In this document: positions 9,578 through 19,200 of the stretch, in pieces
Layout: every line of letters starts with the position of its first letter
Numbering within the stretch: the stretch's first letter is position 1
From: Candidatus Nitrotoga arctica
GTDB taxonomy: Bacteria; Pseudomonadota; Gammaproteobacteria; Burkholderiales; Gallionellaceae
Assembly: GCF_918378365.1 (NCBI RefSeq)
Contig: NZ_OU912926.1
Location: forward strand, 1,612,001-1,676,000
Length of the DNA stretch: 64,000 nucleotides
Reading direction: 5' to 3'
Position numbers and translations under genes: made by a program
Notes under the pieces: model-generated
Databases searched by the model: none
What the model saw: only the letters and a program-made list of their open reading frames with translations
What the model was told of the DNA's origin: nothing

Positions 9578-10596
9578 GTCGTTTCTCCCGGGTATTCCAT
9601 TTATTCGGCTGGGGCAGTGTAATCGGCTTATTATTACTAGGATTGGTAGAAGTCTGGCTACACACAGACGACTTCATGTATCGCTACCGTTCAGTGTTCG
9701 CCGCGGGGCGCGCCATGGGTAAGTTACATTATTTAAAATCGCAAAATCCAACACTGCTGGTATTAGGAAATAGCCGGATAGATAATGGTTTTATCCCACA
9801 AATTTTGTTGGAAGGTGGTGCGGCAGATGTCTCCGGCTTCAATATGGGTATGCCGGGCGCTAACGCGAGCATTCTTTATGGCGTAGTGAAACGTTTAGCG
9901 AATGATGGCAACTTGGGCACAAAAGGCATACGCACTGTACTTATCGGTCTGGACGAACATCTGTTACAAGCCGAGGATAGTTTAGGGTATGGTGTGTTTT
10001 ATAGTGACCCCGCCTGGCTATGGCGCAATCACGACTGGCGTGGAATGCTGGCGCACAGCATACGCCTATGGGGTTTCTCCGCTAATCTGAAGCAATTGCG
10101 GGAGCCGGGCAAAGCACTGGGATTTTTTCAGGCAAGTTTTATCAATACTGAACCTATCGGTGGTGGTGCAGCAATGTACTTAGGCTATCGAGCTGGTTTT
10201 GGTGGCTTGCAGGATGCAGGACAGATACGCCGGCAGCAGGAAAGTTTTGATGCGCCCCCCGACGGGGTTCAGATCGACGCACTGTTCGCCACCGTTGCCC
10301 TGTTGCGACAATATGGCGTACAAGTGGCAGTGGTATATCCTCCGCTGCTAAATCGTGAACTTTTGTACCTCACGCCACAGCTACCGGCGGCACGCCCCTA
10401 TATCGCCGTGGCTGAGCGTTTAAATGCCCAGGGGGTTCCGCAATTGACACTTGAGGCGGGTACACAGCGCAACCCAGAAATGTTTATCAATTCCGGCCAC
10501 TTAAATGATTACGGCGCGCAATATCACAGTCGCTTACTGGCACGGCAATTGCGGGTCATCTGGCCAAGCCTGTTTGTCAAAGAGGAGGGCGCATGA
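9574..10596 (+). CDS. SGNH-hydrolase-like membrane-anchored protein, partner of MBOAT acyltransferase
   Basis: A 340-residue protein with one N-terminal membrane helix (about residues 10-28) and a periplasmic domain. It resembles the SGNH-like proteins encoded beside MBOAT acyltransferases (AlgJ/AlgX-like role). The LVLGNSRIDNGF stretch near residue 63 supplies the serine block and GMPGANAS a second block. Near the end, SGHLNDYGA looks like the catalytic histidine block, but the aspartate usually three residues before the histidine is replaced by asparagine, so activity is uncertain. The TTG start overlaps the previous stop and the stop overlaps the ATG of the MBOAT gene. Probable role: transfer of acetyl groups to an exported glycan. 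Confidence 0.65.
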   Translation: MSRFSRVFHLFGWGSVIGLLLLGLVEVWLHTDDFMYRYRSVFAAGRAMGKLHYLKSQNPTLLVLGNSRIDNGFIPQILLEGGAADVSGFNMGMPGANASILYGVVKRLANDGNLGTKGIRTVLIGLDEHLLQAEDSLGYGVFYSDPAWLWRNHDWRGMLAHSIRLWGFSANLKQLREPGKALGFFQASFINTEPIGGGAAMYLGYRAGFGGLQDAGQIRRQQESFDAPPDGVQIDALFATVALLRQYGVQVAVVYPPLLNRELLYLTPQLPAARPYIAVAERLNAQGVPQLTLEAGTQRNPEMFINSGHLNDYGAQYHSRLLARQLRVIWPSLFVKEEGA

Positions 10597-12032
10597 TTTT
10601 CAGCAGCATGAGCTTCATAGTGTTCCTGATCGCGGTGTTATTCATCTATGCCGCCACCGATAACTACCGCCAGCGTGCCGCCATCATTCTGGTAGCGAGC
10701 TTGGTGTTTTATGGGTCGTGGAAACCCTCCTATCTGCTTTTGCTGATAGCCTCGCTTACCCTAAACTATGGCTTTTACCGCATCCTCCAACATAACCGCT
10801 CCCGCGCCTGGCTCAGCCTGGGTTTAGTGATTAATCTTGGGGTACTAATTTTTTTCAAATATCTGGGGCTGTTTTTCCAGACCCTCATTACCATGGGTGG
10901 CTATTTCCAATTCCCCGTACCTGTCGAATCACCCAGTTGGACACAATGGGCACTACCACTGGGAGTAAGCTTTTATACTTTTCATATGCTCTCGGTGATG
11001 ATAGATGTGTACCGGGGCGATTGGGTACGCCCCATCAGCTTCCGCGCCTGGAGCATGTATGTCACATTTTTCCCACATATGATTGCCGGCCCCATTCTGC
11101 GTGCCAGCGAATTGGTGGAACAACTGGAAAAACTCGAACCACTAAAACTGGATGCGGTGCGGCTGGGTGCGCTAATTTTTATTGGCGGTCTTATCAAAAA
11201 GACACTTTTGGCTGACAACCTGTCGGGTTTTGTAGAGCCACTATATGCTCACCCGGAGCAGTTAAATTTTTTCACTTCCTGGCTCGCCACACTGGCCTTC
11301 GCCTTGCAGATTTATTTCGATTTTTCCGGGTACAGCGAGATGGCTGTTGGCCTCGCCCGCATGTTTGGTGTTACCCTTCCACGTAACTTTCTCTACCCTT
11401 ACATCAGCCGCAGCGTGAAGGAATTTTGGCAACGCTGGCACATTACTTTGTCGCGTTGGCTCAGGGATTACCTCTATATTTCATTGGGTGGTTCGCATTG
11501 CTCCCTTCCCCGCAACATGGTCAATCTTATGATTACCATGTTATTGGGTGGCTTATGGCACGGCGCGGGCTGGAATTTTGTGTTCTGGGGTTTCTTGCAT
11601 GGAAGTTATCTGGTAGGGCATCGTTTGTTACTGCATGTGTACACTTGGGCAGGCGTCACGGCAGGTTCTGTTATTGATCGCACTTTGTCTTGGCTGGGCT
11701 GGCCTCTTACCTTCATTTTAGTGTGCTTTACCTGGGTGTTTTTCCGCGCCAATACCTTTCCTGATGCTTGGCACATTAGTGCAACTATGCTGGGCCTGGC
11801 CCAGCCCCGTGGTGCAATTCATTTTATTCGCCTCTCGGAACAGATGATAATAACTGCAGCCCTATTGGTAGCATTGCTGGAGCCACATATCGTGGCGTGG
11901 TTTCAGCGGCAAGGCCCCCTCAATTGGTGGTGGGTAGCCAGTCCTGTGCGTGGTTTTGCATATGCGGCACTGGTACTGGCACTAGTATTGTTTGGCGGTG
12001 ACACCCAGAAATTCATCTATTTTGATTTCTAA
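10593..12032 (+). CDS. MBOAT family O-acyltransferase (AlgI-like)
   Basis: A 479-residue polytopic membrane protein of the MBOAT family. It has about ten hydrophobic segments, the conserved SVKEFWQRWHITLSRWLRDY region (about residues 270-290) and the catalytic-histidine motif GLWHGAGWNFVFWG (His about 322). AlgI-like members move acetyl groups from a cytoplasmic donor across the inner membrane for periplasmic O-acetylation of polysaccharides. The start overlaps the stop of the SGNH-like gene (ATGA), supporting a two-protein acetylation unit. The polysaccharide substrate cannot be told from the sequence. Confidence 0.9.
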   Translation: MIFSSMSFIVFLIAVLFIYAATDNYRQRAAIILVASLVFYGSWKPSYLLLLIASLTLNYGFYRILQHNRSRAWLSLGLVINLGVLIFFKYLGLFFQTLITMGGYFQFPVPVESPSWTQWALPLGVSFYTFHMLSVMIDVYRGDWVRPISFRAWSMYVTFFPHMIAGPILRASELVEQLEKLEPLKLDAVRLGALIFIGGLIKKTLLADNLSGFVEPLYAHPEQLNFFTSWLATLAFALQIYFDFSGYSEMAVGLARMFGVTLPRNFLYPYISRSVKEFWQRWHITLSRWLRDYLYISLGGSHCSLPRNMVNLMITMLLGGLWHGAGWNFVFWGFLHGSYLVGHRLLLHVYTWAGVTAGSVIDRTLSWLGWPLTFILVCFTWVFFRANTFPDAWHISATMLGLAQPRGAIHFIRLSEQMIITAALLVALLEPHIVAWFQRQGPLNWWWVASPVRGFAYAALVLALVLFGGDTQKFIYFDF

Positions 12033-12039
12033 GATTACG

Positions 12040-13248
12040 ATGGGAACTTGGGTTTGTGGAATAAGTATCGTTTGGCTGTTAGCCCAACTTGCGTTGCTTT
12101 TTGTCTATCGCCATACGTTGGCGGCTTATTGGCGGGAGCCTGCGTTACGTTATCCGGTACTGGTTTTTGAAAGTGATGATTGGGGTGCGGGGCCGCTAGA
12201 ACAGGCACAAGCACTCGATGCGCTGCGAAAGATACTAAAAGGCCACCGGGATCAGTCTAACCATTATCCGGTAATGACTTTGGGTCTTATCTTGAGCATT
12301 GCGGATACTCAGGCCATGTCTACAGCAAAAAACCCCGATTACATTCGGATCACTCTCGACCATGCCAGCTTCGGACCCGTGGTGGTTGCACTGCACGCGG
12401 GGATAGATGAGGGCGTATTTGCCCCGCAATTGCATGGCTTGGAGCACTATTGGCCGCCCGCAGTCATAGCGGCGGCGAGGGCGGATGCACCAGTAGCTGC
12501 GTGGCTAAAAACAAATGGCTTAGCGTATAGTGAAGACTTACCTCCTCGCTTACAAAGCCGTTGGATTGACGCCGCTTCACTTCCCTCTCAGCCACTTTCT
12601 GAAACAGAAATTCATGCTGCTGTAATGGAAGAGGCCAAAATATATATGAAAATTTTCGGTACAAGACCTGTAATTGCCGTACCCACCACTTTTATTTGGA
12701 GCGACGAAGTAGAGCGTGCCTGGGCCGCCCAGGGCGTGCGCTGTGTTATTACTCCCGGCACCCGTTACGAAAGCCGCGATATGCAAGGCCGCCCCAGCGG
12801 AGACGGTAGGGTAATACTGAACGGTGAACACGGGCAGGGTAATGTGATGTACCTAGTACGCAATAATTATTTTGAACCTAAACTGGGTCATCTAGCCGAA
12901 AAAGGACTGGCCGCCCTATCATTACAAACACAATGTGGGCGCCCAACTTTGCTGGAAACGCATCGTTTTAATTTTCTAGGTAATCCGGCCCAATCCAAGG
13001 CAGCATTGGCAGAGCTAAACCGGCTGCTGACGGAAACACGGGCACGTTATAGTGAACTACGATTCTTGTCCACGCAAGACATTGTTGATGCGATTGCGGA
13101 TCAGGATACGTCGCTGATTGCAACCACATCGCGGGCCCGGATGCACGCTTGGCTCGCGCGCATCAGTCAAATATCACGGTTTTGGAAACTTGCGCAGCTC
13201 ACTGGATTGGTGGTTCCACTGTGGTTATTAAAAAAATGGGTAGCCTGA
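12040..13248 (+). CDS. Polysaccharide deacetylase-like membrane-anchored protein
   Basis: A 402-residue protein with an N-terminal membrane helix (about residues 4-24), then a domain that looks like a divergent NodB/deacetylase fold. LVFESDDWGAGP is an acidic pair like the TFDDG metal motif, QLHGLEHYWP resembles the HxxxH metal ligands, and ETHRFNFLG lies near the end. The metal-binding set suggests hydrolysis of acyl groups on a glycan, but homology is inferred from motifs only. ATG 12040 lies 7 bp after the MBOAT stop; TTG 11992 is a poorer choice because it would extend far into the MBOAT gene. A deacetylase beside an acetylation pair would allow fine control of acetyl content. Confidence 0.55.
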   Translation: MGTWVCGISIVWLLAQLALLFVYRHTLAAYWREPALRYPVLVFESDDWGAGPLEQAQALDALRKILKGHRDQSNHYPVMTLGLILSIADTQAMSTAKNPDYIRITLDHASFGPVVVALHAGIDEGVFAPQLHGLEHYWPPAVIAAARADAPVAAWLKTNGLAYSEDLPPRLQSRWIDAASLPSQPLSETEIHAAVMEEAKIYMKIFGTRPVIAVPTTFIWSDEVERAWAAQGVRCVITPGTRYESRDMQGRPSGDGRVILNGEHGQGNVMYLVRNNYFEPKLGHLAEKGLAALSLQTQCGRPTLLETHRFNFLGNPAQSKAALAELNRLLTETRARYSELRFLSTQDIVDAIADQDTSLIATTSRARMHAWLARISQISRFWKLAQLTGLVVPLWLLKKWVA

Positions 13249-14174
13249 GCGGGCCGCGTTTCTCTGTCATTATTCCTGCTTACAATGCAGCAGGTACTCT
13301 GGCACGTGCACTTGATTCAGTATTAACCCAAAGTTGGGCAGCATTTGAAGTTATCGTGATTGATGATGGCTCCGTTGATAATACTGCGGCGGTAGCAGCA
13401 AATTACGGGGAAAAAATTCGATATCTGCGCCAAAACAATGTCGGAGTGTCTGCTGCACGTAACCATGGCGCACGCATAGCGAGTGGAGACTGGCTGACTT
13501 TTCTTGATGCCGACGACTGGTACTACCCCGACCGGTTGAAATGGCACGGCGAATGGATTACGCGCGATCCAACACTGGATTTTCTCACTGGCAATTATGA
13601 ATATCGTGATACTAGTGGCACGCTACTAAGCTACTCTATGCAAAATAAGGCGTCCGGTCGTGTCATGCTGACCAAAGCTGCTGGTAACCTTGAGGTAGTA
13701 ATGGCAGACTCAGAATTCGAGGCCTTCATTGCCGACCATTTCGGCGATACCCATACCTTAAGTTTGCCACGTGCCACTTTTCTAGAGTTGGGGGGCTACC
13801 CCATGGGATTCAAGGTTTGTGAAGACGTACACCTTCTCACCCGCTTGGTAGCGCGCAGCCACCGGGTGGGCGTAGTTTGCGAGCCATTAGCGGTCTATCT
13901 CATCCATGCCGCTAGTGCGACCCGTGCTGACCCGGTGCGAGCGCAGTTCGAAAATGTGCGTACCCTGCTTGCGCTTGGAAAACTTGCAGGTAGTCTGCCA
14001 CCAGAGGTGCGCCGTGGTTATTTTACCCGGCTACACCAAGCGCGACTGAACTTGGGTTACGCGCTAATAAAATCAGGGCGTCATTTTTCTGCCGTGCGCG
14101 CCGTATTACCTTCACTAATCGAAGCGCCAAGCCTGACCAGCGTGCGTAATTTATTGTCTATCATTAAAGGCTGA
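13236..14174 (+). CDS. Glycosyltransferase family 2 protein
   Basis: A 312-residue inverting glycosyltransferase with the GT-A fold. It has FSVIIPAYNAAGTLARALDS at the N-terminus, the nucleotide-binding VIDDGSVDNT near residue 40, and the metal-binding FLDADDWYYPDR near residue 90. ATG 13236 gives the family's normal N-terminus. It overlaps the previous gene by 13 bp, so translation is probably coupled. A GTG at 13149 would give an extension without homology. The sugar donor and acceptor are unknown. It probably acts at the inner face of the membrane in building the glycan modified by the neighbouring enzymes. Confidence 0.9.
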   Translation: MGSLSGPRFSVIIPAYNAAGTLARALDSVLTQSWAAFEVIVIDDGSVDNTAAVAANYGEKIRYLRQNNVGVSAARNHGARIASGDWLTFLDADDWYYPDRLKWHGEWITRDPTLDFLTGNYEYRDTSGTLLSYSMQNKASGRVMLTKAAGNLEVVMADSEFEAFIADHFGDTHTLSLPRATFLELGGYPMGFKVCEDVHLLTRLVARSHRVGVVCEPLAVYLIHAASATRADPVRAQFENVRTLLALGKLAGSLPPEVRRGYFTRLHQARLNLGYALIKSGRHFSAVRAVLPSLIEAPSLTSVRNLLSIIKG

Positions 14175-14175
14175 C

Positions 14176-15318
14176 ATGTCGCGATATCTGGTACTTACCG
14201 AGTTATTTTTACCTACCAAAGGCGGCACCGCAGTCTGGTTTGCTGAGGTCTACCAACGCCTGTCCGGCAAGGAAACCCACATTGTCACCGCAAATGTACC
14301 AAATGCAGCGGCGGTGGATGCGATACATTCCAACACAATCCATCGTATCCCCATGCGTCGGGTGACTTGGCTCCGGCCAGAATCGTTGGGCATGTATGCT
14401 AACCTGCTTATCAAATCCTTATGGTTGGCACTTACTCACCGCTTCACCGCTATTCATGCCGGTCGCGCTCTGCCGGAAGGCATTACAGCCTGGCTTGTAG
14501 CACGGTTGACTTTACATCAGGTCGTAATCTATGCTCACGGTGAGGAACTTACTACCTGGGGGCACGGTGGGAAATACAAGGCAATGCGTTTTGCTTTACG
14601 TCACGCTGACCAGGTTATTGCTAATAGTGAATACACTCGCGACGTACTCATCAAAATGGGTGTAAATCCTACCCGCATCGCACTTATCTATCCTGGCGTA
14701 GACGTGACTCGCTTCCACCCAGGTTTGGCGTTTGCGGAGTTGCGTCAATCAGTGGGTGTAACGGATGTTGGTAAGCTAATTTTGTCGGTAGGGCGGCTGT
14801 CACGGCGTAAGGGATTTGATCAGGTGATCCAAGCACTACCTGCACTGATTCATGCAGGGTTGGATATACAGTATGTGCTGATTGGTATTGGTGAAGATTA
14901 TGATTATTTGTATGATCTCGCACGCAAATACGGTGTGGCTGACCGAGTTCACCTATTGGGTCACGTCAGTGATAATGACCTACCACGTTGGTACAATGCC
15001 TGTGACGTATTTATCATGCCTAATCGTGAGATCAATGGTGACACCGAAGGGTTTGGGATGGTGTTTATTGAAGCAGCGGCATGTGGCAAGCCCGCCATTG
15101 CCGGGCAAGCTGGCGGTACAGGAGCAGCGGTATTGGATGGGATTACAGGTTTCAGAGTGGACGGTACGGATCCTGCTGCAGTCACATTCGCATTGCAACG
15201 GATACTGGAAAACGCACAATATGCCCAGCAGATCGGGAACCGTGCACTAACAAGAGCAATCCAACAATTTGATTGGATTGTCGTGGCCGAAAAAACTCAA
15301 CAATTGCAAATGAAATAA
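14176..15318 (+). CDS. Glycosyltransferase family 4 protein
   Basis: A 380-residue GT-B fold enzyme. The N-terminal domain starts LFLPTKGGTAVWFAEVYQRL, typical for substrate-binding in GT4. The C-terminal domain has LILSVGRLSRRKGFDQVIQA near residue 200 and the donor-binding EGFGMVFIEAAACGKP near residue 295, where the E-x7-E pattern is visible. Such retaining enzymes use nucleotide sugars. It starts one base after the stop of the GT2 gene, and a 57-bp gap follows before the TPR gene. Specificity is not readable. Confidence 0.92.
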   Translation: MSRYLVLTELFLPTKGGTAVWFAEVYQRLSGKETHIVTANVPNAAAVDAIHSNTIHRIPMRRVTWLRPESLGMYANLLIKSLWLALTHRFTAIHAGRALPEGITAWLVARLTLHQVVIYAHGEELTTWGHGGKYKAMRFALRHADQVIANSEYTRDVLIKMGVNPTRIALIYPGVDVTRFHPGLAFAELRQSVGVTDVGKLILSVGRLSRRKGFDQVIQALPALIHAGLDIQYVLIGIGEDYDYLYDLARKYGVADRVHLLGHVSDNDLPRWYNACDVFIMPNREINGDTEGFGMVFIEAAACGKPAIAGQAGGTGAAVLDGITGFRVDGTDPAAVTFALQRILENAQYAQQIGNRALTRAIQQFDWIVVAEKTQQLQMK

Positions 15319-15375
15319 TACCTAGTCAATACCCGTTGCTGCATTTGAGTCGTGCTTAATATAAGGATAAAAATT

Positions 15376-16173
15376 ATGAAACAAATCAAATTAAGGATTG
15401 CATTTTCACTGACAATACTGGTCGTGCTTGGATTGCTTGCAGTGAACCAAGTATCAGCTGTGGCGCCCTATAAAGCTACAGCGGCAGAATTATCCGTACT
15501 TCCACTTTTTTGCCAAACCAAATTAAGCGCCACTTCCAGTGCAGCAGATCACGCACTATATTCCGGAAAGATTGGACCCGATTGGCTGCACATCCACCAT
15601 TACTGTTTCGGACTCAATTTCATTAATCGGTACAAAAGATCTTTCGGTAACAAAACTGACCAAGCCTTCTATTTTCAAAGTGCGATGAGTGAGTTTGAAT
15701 ATATTTTTGGTCATTCGTCACCCACTTTCTGGTTGCGGCCGGAGATGCATGTTCAGAAAGGCAAGTTGCTTGCTGCCGCTAAACGCAATGTCGAAGCAGT
15801 AAGCGAATTTGAGCAAGCGCTACAAAGAGATCCAAACTATGTTGAAGCGTATGTTGCACTCAGTGAGCTTTATCAGAATACCGGCCAGCAATTGAAATCT
15901 ATTGCGGCAGTGGAACAAGCGTTACAGCGTGCGCCAAATAGTAAACCCTTGCAAAGACGATACAATCAGTTGACGGGCAAAATCTTTACGCCACCCACAC
16001 TCACTGTAGAGCAGGTTGCACAAATCTCCCCGATGCCTGTTACGCAAGCCGTTGTGATAAGCGGGGTTAGCTCGACCACTGTGCAACCAGTTCCTGCTTC
16101 ATCGCCAGTGGTCGTGCCCGAAAAGATTGGAACTCCTACCAACCCATATTGCCGTTTTTGTCCGTCAGAGTAA
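15376..16173 (+). CDS. Exported TPR-repeat protein
   Basis: A 265-residue protein with an N-terminal signal peptide or anchor (about residues 7-27, ending VSAVA). Two or three tetratricopeptide repeats follow (about residues 130-200), including the motif EFEQALQRDPNYVEAYVALSELY. The tail is low-complexity, rich in Pro, Val, Ser and Thr, and ends with CRFCPSE, a small Cys pair. An earlier GTG at 15352 exists, but ATG 15376 has AAGGA at a good distance. TPR proteins often scaffold polysaccharide synthesis or export complexes in the periplasm; that role is inferred from position. It is the last gene of the plus-strand operon and converges on the large minus-strand cluster. Confidence 0.8.
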   Translation: MKQIKLRIAFSLTILVVLGLLAVNQVSAVAPYKATAAELSVLPLFCQTKLSATSSAADHALYSGKIGPDWLHIHHYCFGLNFINRYKRSFGNKTDQAFYFQSAMSEFEYIFGHSSPTFWLRPEMHVQKGKLLAAAKRNVEAVSEFEQALQRDPNYVEAYVALSELYQNTGQQLKSIAAVEQALQRAPNSKPLQRRYNQLTGKIFTPPTLTVEQVAQISPMPVTQAVVISGVSSTTVQPVPASSPVVVPEKIGTPTNPYCRFCPSE

Positions 16174-16228
16174 GAATGGTCAATCTGCGGAGGTGTCACT
16201 GACAATATATTTGAATCTAAATGATAAT

Positions 16229-19200
16229 TTAATCCAAGCACTCTCCAGCCTGAGCATTTTTTCCCACCCAAGCCAGTAGTTGTCTCTTCATGGCTTCTGC
16301 CAGTTCAGGTTTATCTGCGATGAGGTTGTGTTGGCAGGTCAGGTCTGTTTCCAAGTCGAACAATTTGTAAAGCGCGCCACCTACCACAGGCTGATAAACA
16401 AGCTTCCAGCGGCCGATACGGATCATTCTGTCCTTGGCCTGGAATACAATATCATGGTATTGCGGTTTGATCGCCAGGGTGCCGCTGGCCTTATTCGAAA
16501 CCTCCAGTAGTTCCAGTAAATTGGGATAGCGCAGGTGATCTTCGTGCATACCCGGCATGTCGGTAATCCAGATACCTGTTTCATTGAAGGCAGGCAGTCC
16601 CAGATCGTGTTTTTCACCACGCACTAGATCCGCCAGAGATACACCTTCCATCGAATCTGGAATAGTTAATCCGGCCAGTTCCAGCAGGGTTGGGGCAACG
16701 TCGATGCTGCGGATGACCTGATTGATTTTTCCGCAGGCTGGTTTACGCGGGTCGCGGATCAGTAGTGGAATGCGGGAACTGAAATCACCAACCGCAGAAT
16801 TACCTTGGCCCCAAGTTTCGTGCTCGAAAAATTCCATGCCATGGTCGGAATAGACAACGACTATAGTGTTGTCTGCCAAGCCACAATCCTTGAGGTGGCA
16901 GATCATTTTTCCGACTTCATCATCAAACTCTGCCACGCAGCCATCGTATAAATCAATGATTTGGTCGAGGTCAAATTCCTCTTTGGGTGCGCCCTGTCGA
17001 CGGATGATCTCGAATGGATCAGTCAATCGTGCCATGGCGAACTTGGATTCACCGTTATAGGCCGGATCGGCAAAGCGCGTGTACCACGGCCATTCGGAGG
17101 CAAACGGCGGGTGCGTGGTGGAATAAAACACATTGAGAAAAAATGGTTGAGCGCTATCCGCTAGACGCGAAACCAGGTGCCGGGCATATTTGCCCATCGG
17201 TTGGGTCAGTGGCATGCCTCCAAGATAATAAATTTCCGGCAGCATCAGTCGCCCCAACCGGTTGTGTGTAAACAGCGATAAAAAAAGGCGTAAATCCTTA
17301 GGCCCCTGTCGGATCAGATATTTGAGATTCCACTGGTCTTCTGGCAGGTCGGCATAATCGAAACCGAAAGAAAATTTGCCCATGTCGCCACCGCACCAAT
17401 CTGAGATTGCAGCGGTGCGGTAGCCATGTGCCTTGAGAAGATGGGGCAGTGCATCGACTTTTAGACGGGTAACATCGTCCGCGTTGAAATTGTCGCGAAT
17501 GCCGTGGGTGTGCGGCCAAGTACCTGTCATCAGCGAAATCAGGCTGGGAGCGGTGCGAGCGCAGGGCACATAGCAATTGGCAAACAGCACCCCAAGCTCG
17601 GCCAGTTGATCAATGTTGGGCGTGAGGGCACGTCTATATCCCAGCGTACCCAGCCGATCTGCACGCAAGGTGTCTGATCCGATCATTAAAATATTGGGTG
17701 GCGTATTGGCCGCGCGTTCGGGTGTTCGACGGGGTGGACGTGCCTCGGGCAACCAGGCCGCCCAGGTAATTGTCCCTGAAAAAAATAGCGCAGCAGACCA
17801 CAATGCAATCAGATCGGTCATCAGGTTCAGCTTGATCAATTGCAATGAAGTTGCGATCAGCAACAGCAAAGTGGCAGAAATACACGCAACCTGCATTAGA
17901 TAAATTCGTTCCGGCGTCATCCAGCGCCACAGCCCATAAAAACGGCTTATACGGTAATGCATGGAGGCGACCAGCAGCCCTGGATTAAAGCGCAGCTTGC
18001 GGATAAATTGCAGCATGACCGCGCCTAGGATACCCAGCACTGCGGCGAGTGTTGCAAGATCACTTGACCATTCGCCGCCCAGACTTACAGTCAACATGTA
18101 ATATAGCAATACTCCTGCACTGCCAGTAAATAGCATGATAAAAAATGCCCAGGCAAACAGGCGGGCGAGCGCAAACAGGGTGTAGTGCCGGTAATAAATG
18201 AGCACTTCTTTTTGAATGTGTGGACCGGTTTGAGAAAAGTCAATTAGCGATTTTGCCAGCAGTGCCACAGAACCCACGCTTGCCACAAATAACGCAGGTA
18301 ACACACCACCAGCCCAGAGTGTACTGCTGCTGGTATAGCAGGCAATCAATCCACAGGTAACTGTCGAAATCGCCAACGCTACTATGAGCAAGATGCTACG
18401 ATCAAGGGGGATGTTTAGCTTTTTTTTGCGATATTTTTTGGGGGAATCGGAGAAATCGAGATCATCCACTGATGCAACACCCATGTACTGGGTCTGTTGA
18501 TGAATGTAAACCGGATGGGATATTCGATCCCATCGCCCCTGTAAAAATCCATAGAGGGTTACCACTCGAACAAACTCCATGACTACCAGCACACGTAAGC
18601 GCATGCGCCAGTTGTCTGGGGGTGTAGTAGCTACAACCTGGGACCAGAGACGCTTATGAATATGCCATCCAAACAAGGCAAGGGCAGCAGCGGCCAATGG
18701 AAAAAACCACAGTCCAGCCACCAGCAACAAGGTAATGGCGCCATGTACGCGCAGATTGGTGAGATAACCTGCTGTGCCTATGCCGACACGCGCATTGCCA
18801 CGGGAGAAGTTGATCCGCTGTCGGGCAAGCGCGCGCCATGTTTCCCTTGGGCGCCAGCGCACGATCGCATCACGGCAAAAAACAAAACGGCATCCGAGTT
18901 GTCGCATGCGTATGTTAAATAGCGTGTCTTCAGCAGCATAAAGCCATTCAGGATAGCCTCCGGCCTTTTCCCATGCAGCCTTGGAAAATGCCACAGAACG
19001 GCTGGAGGGAAAGTAGCGAGCAGCTTGTGTTCCTTCACGGTTTGGTTGAAAAGTGGCTCGAACTACGGCAACCTCAAATGGTGTATGCGTTTCAAAGTGG
19101 AAATTGCCGGCAACGACATCTGGCGCAGGTTCAGAATGGAAACGCTGCGCAATTTTGGCAAGCCAGTCCATATCTACCCGGCAACCTGCATCGGTAACAG

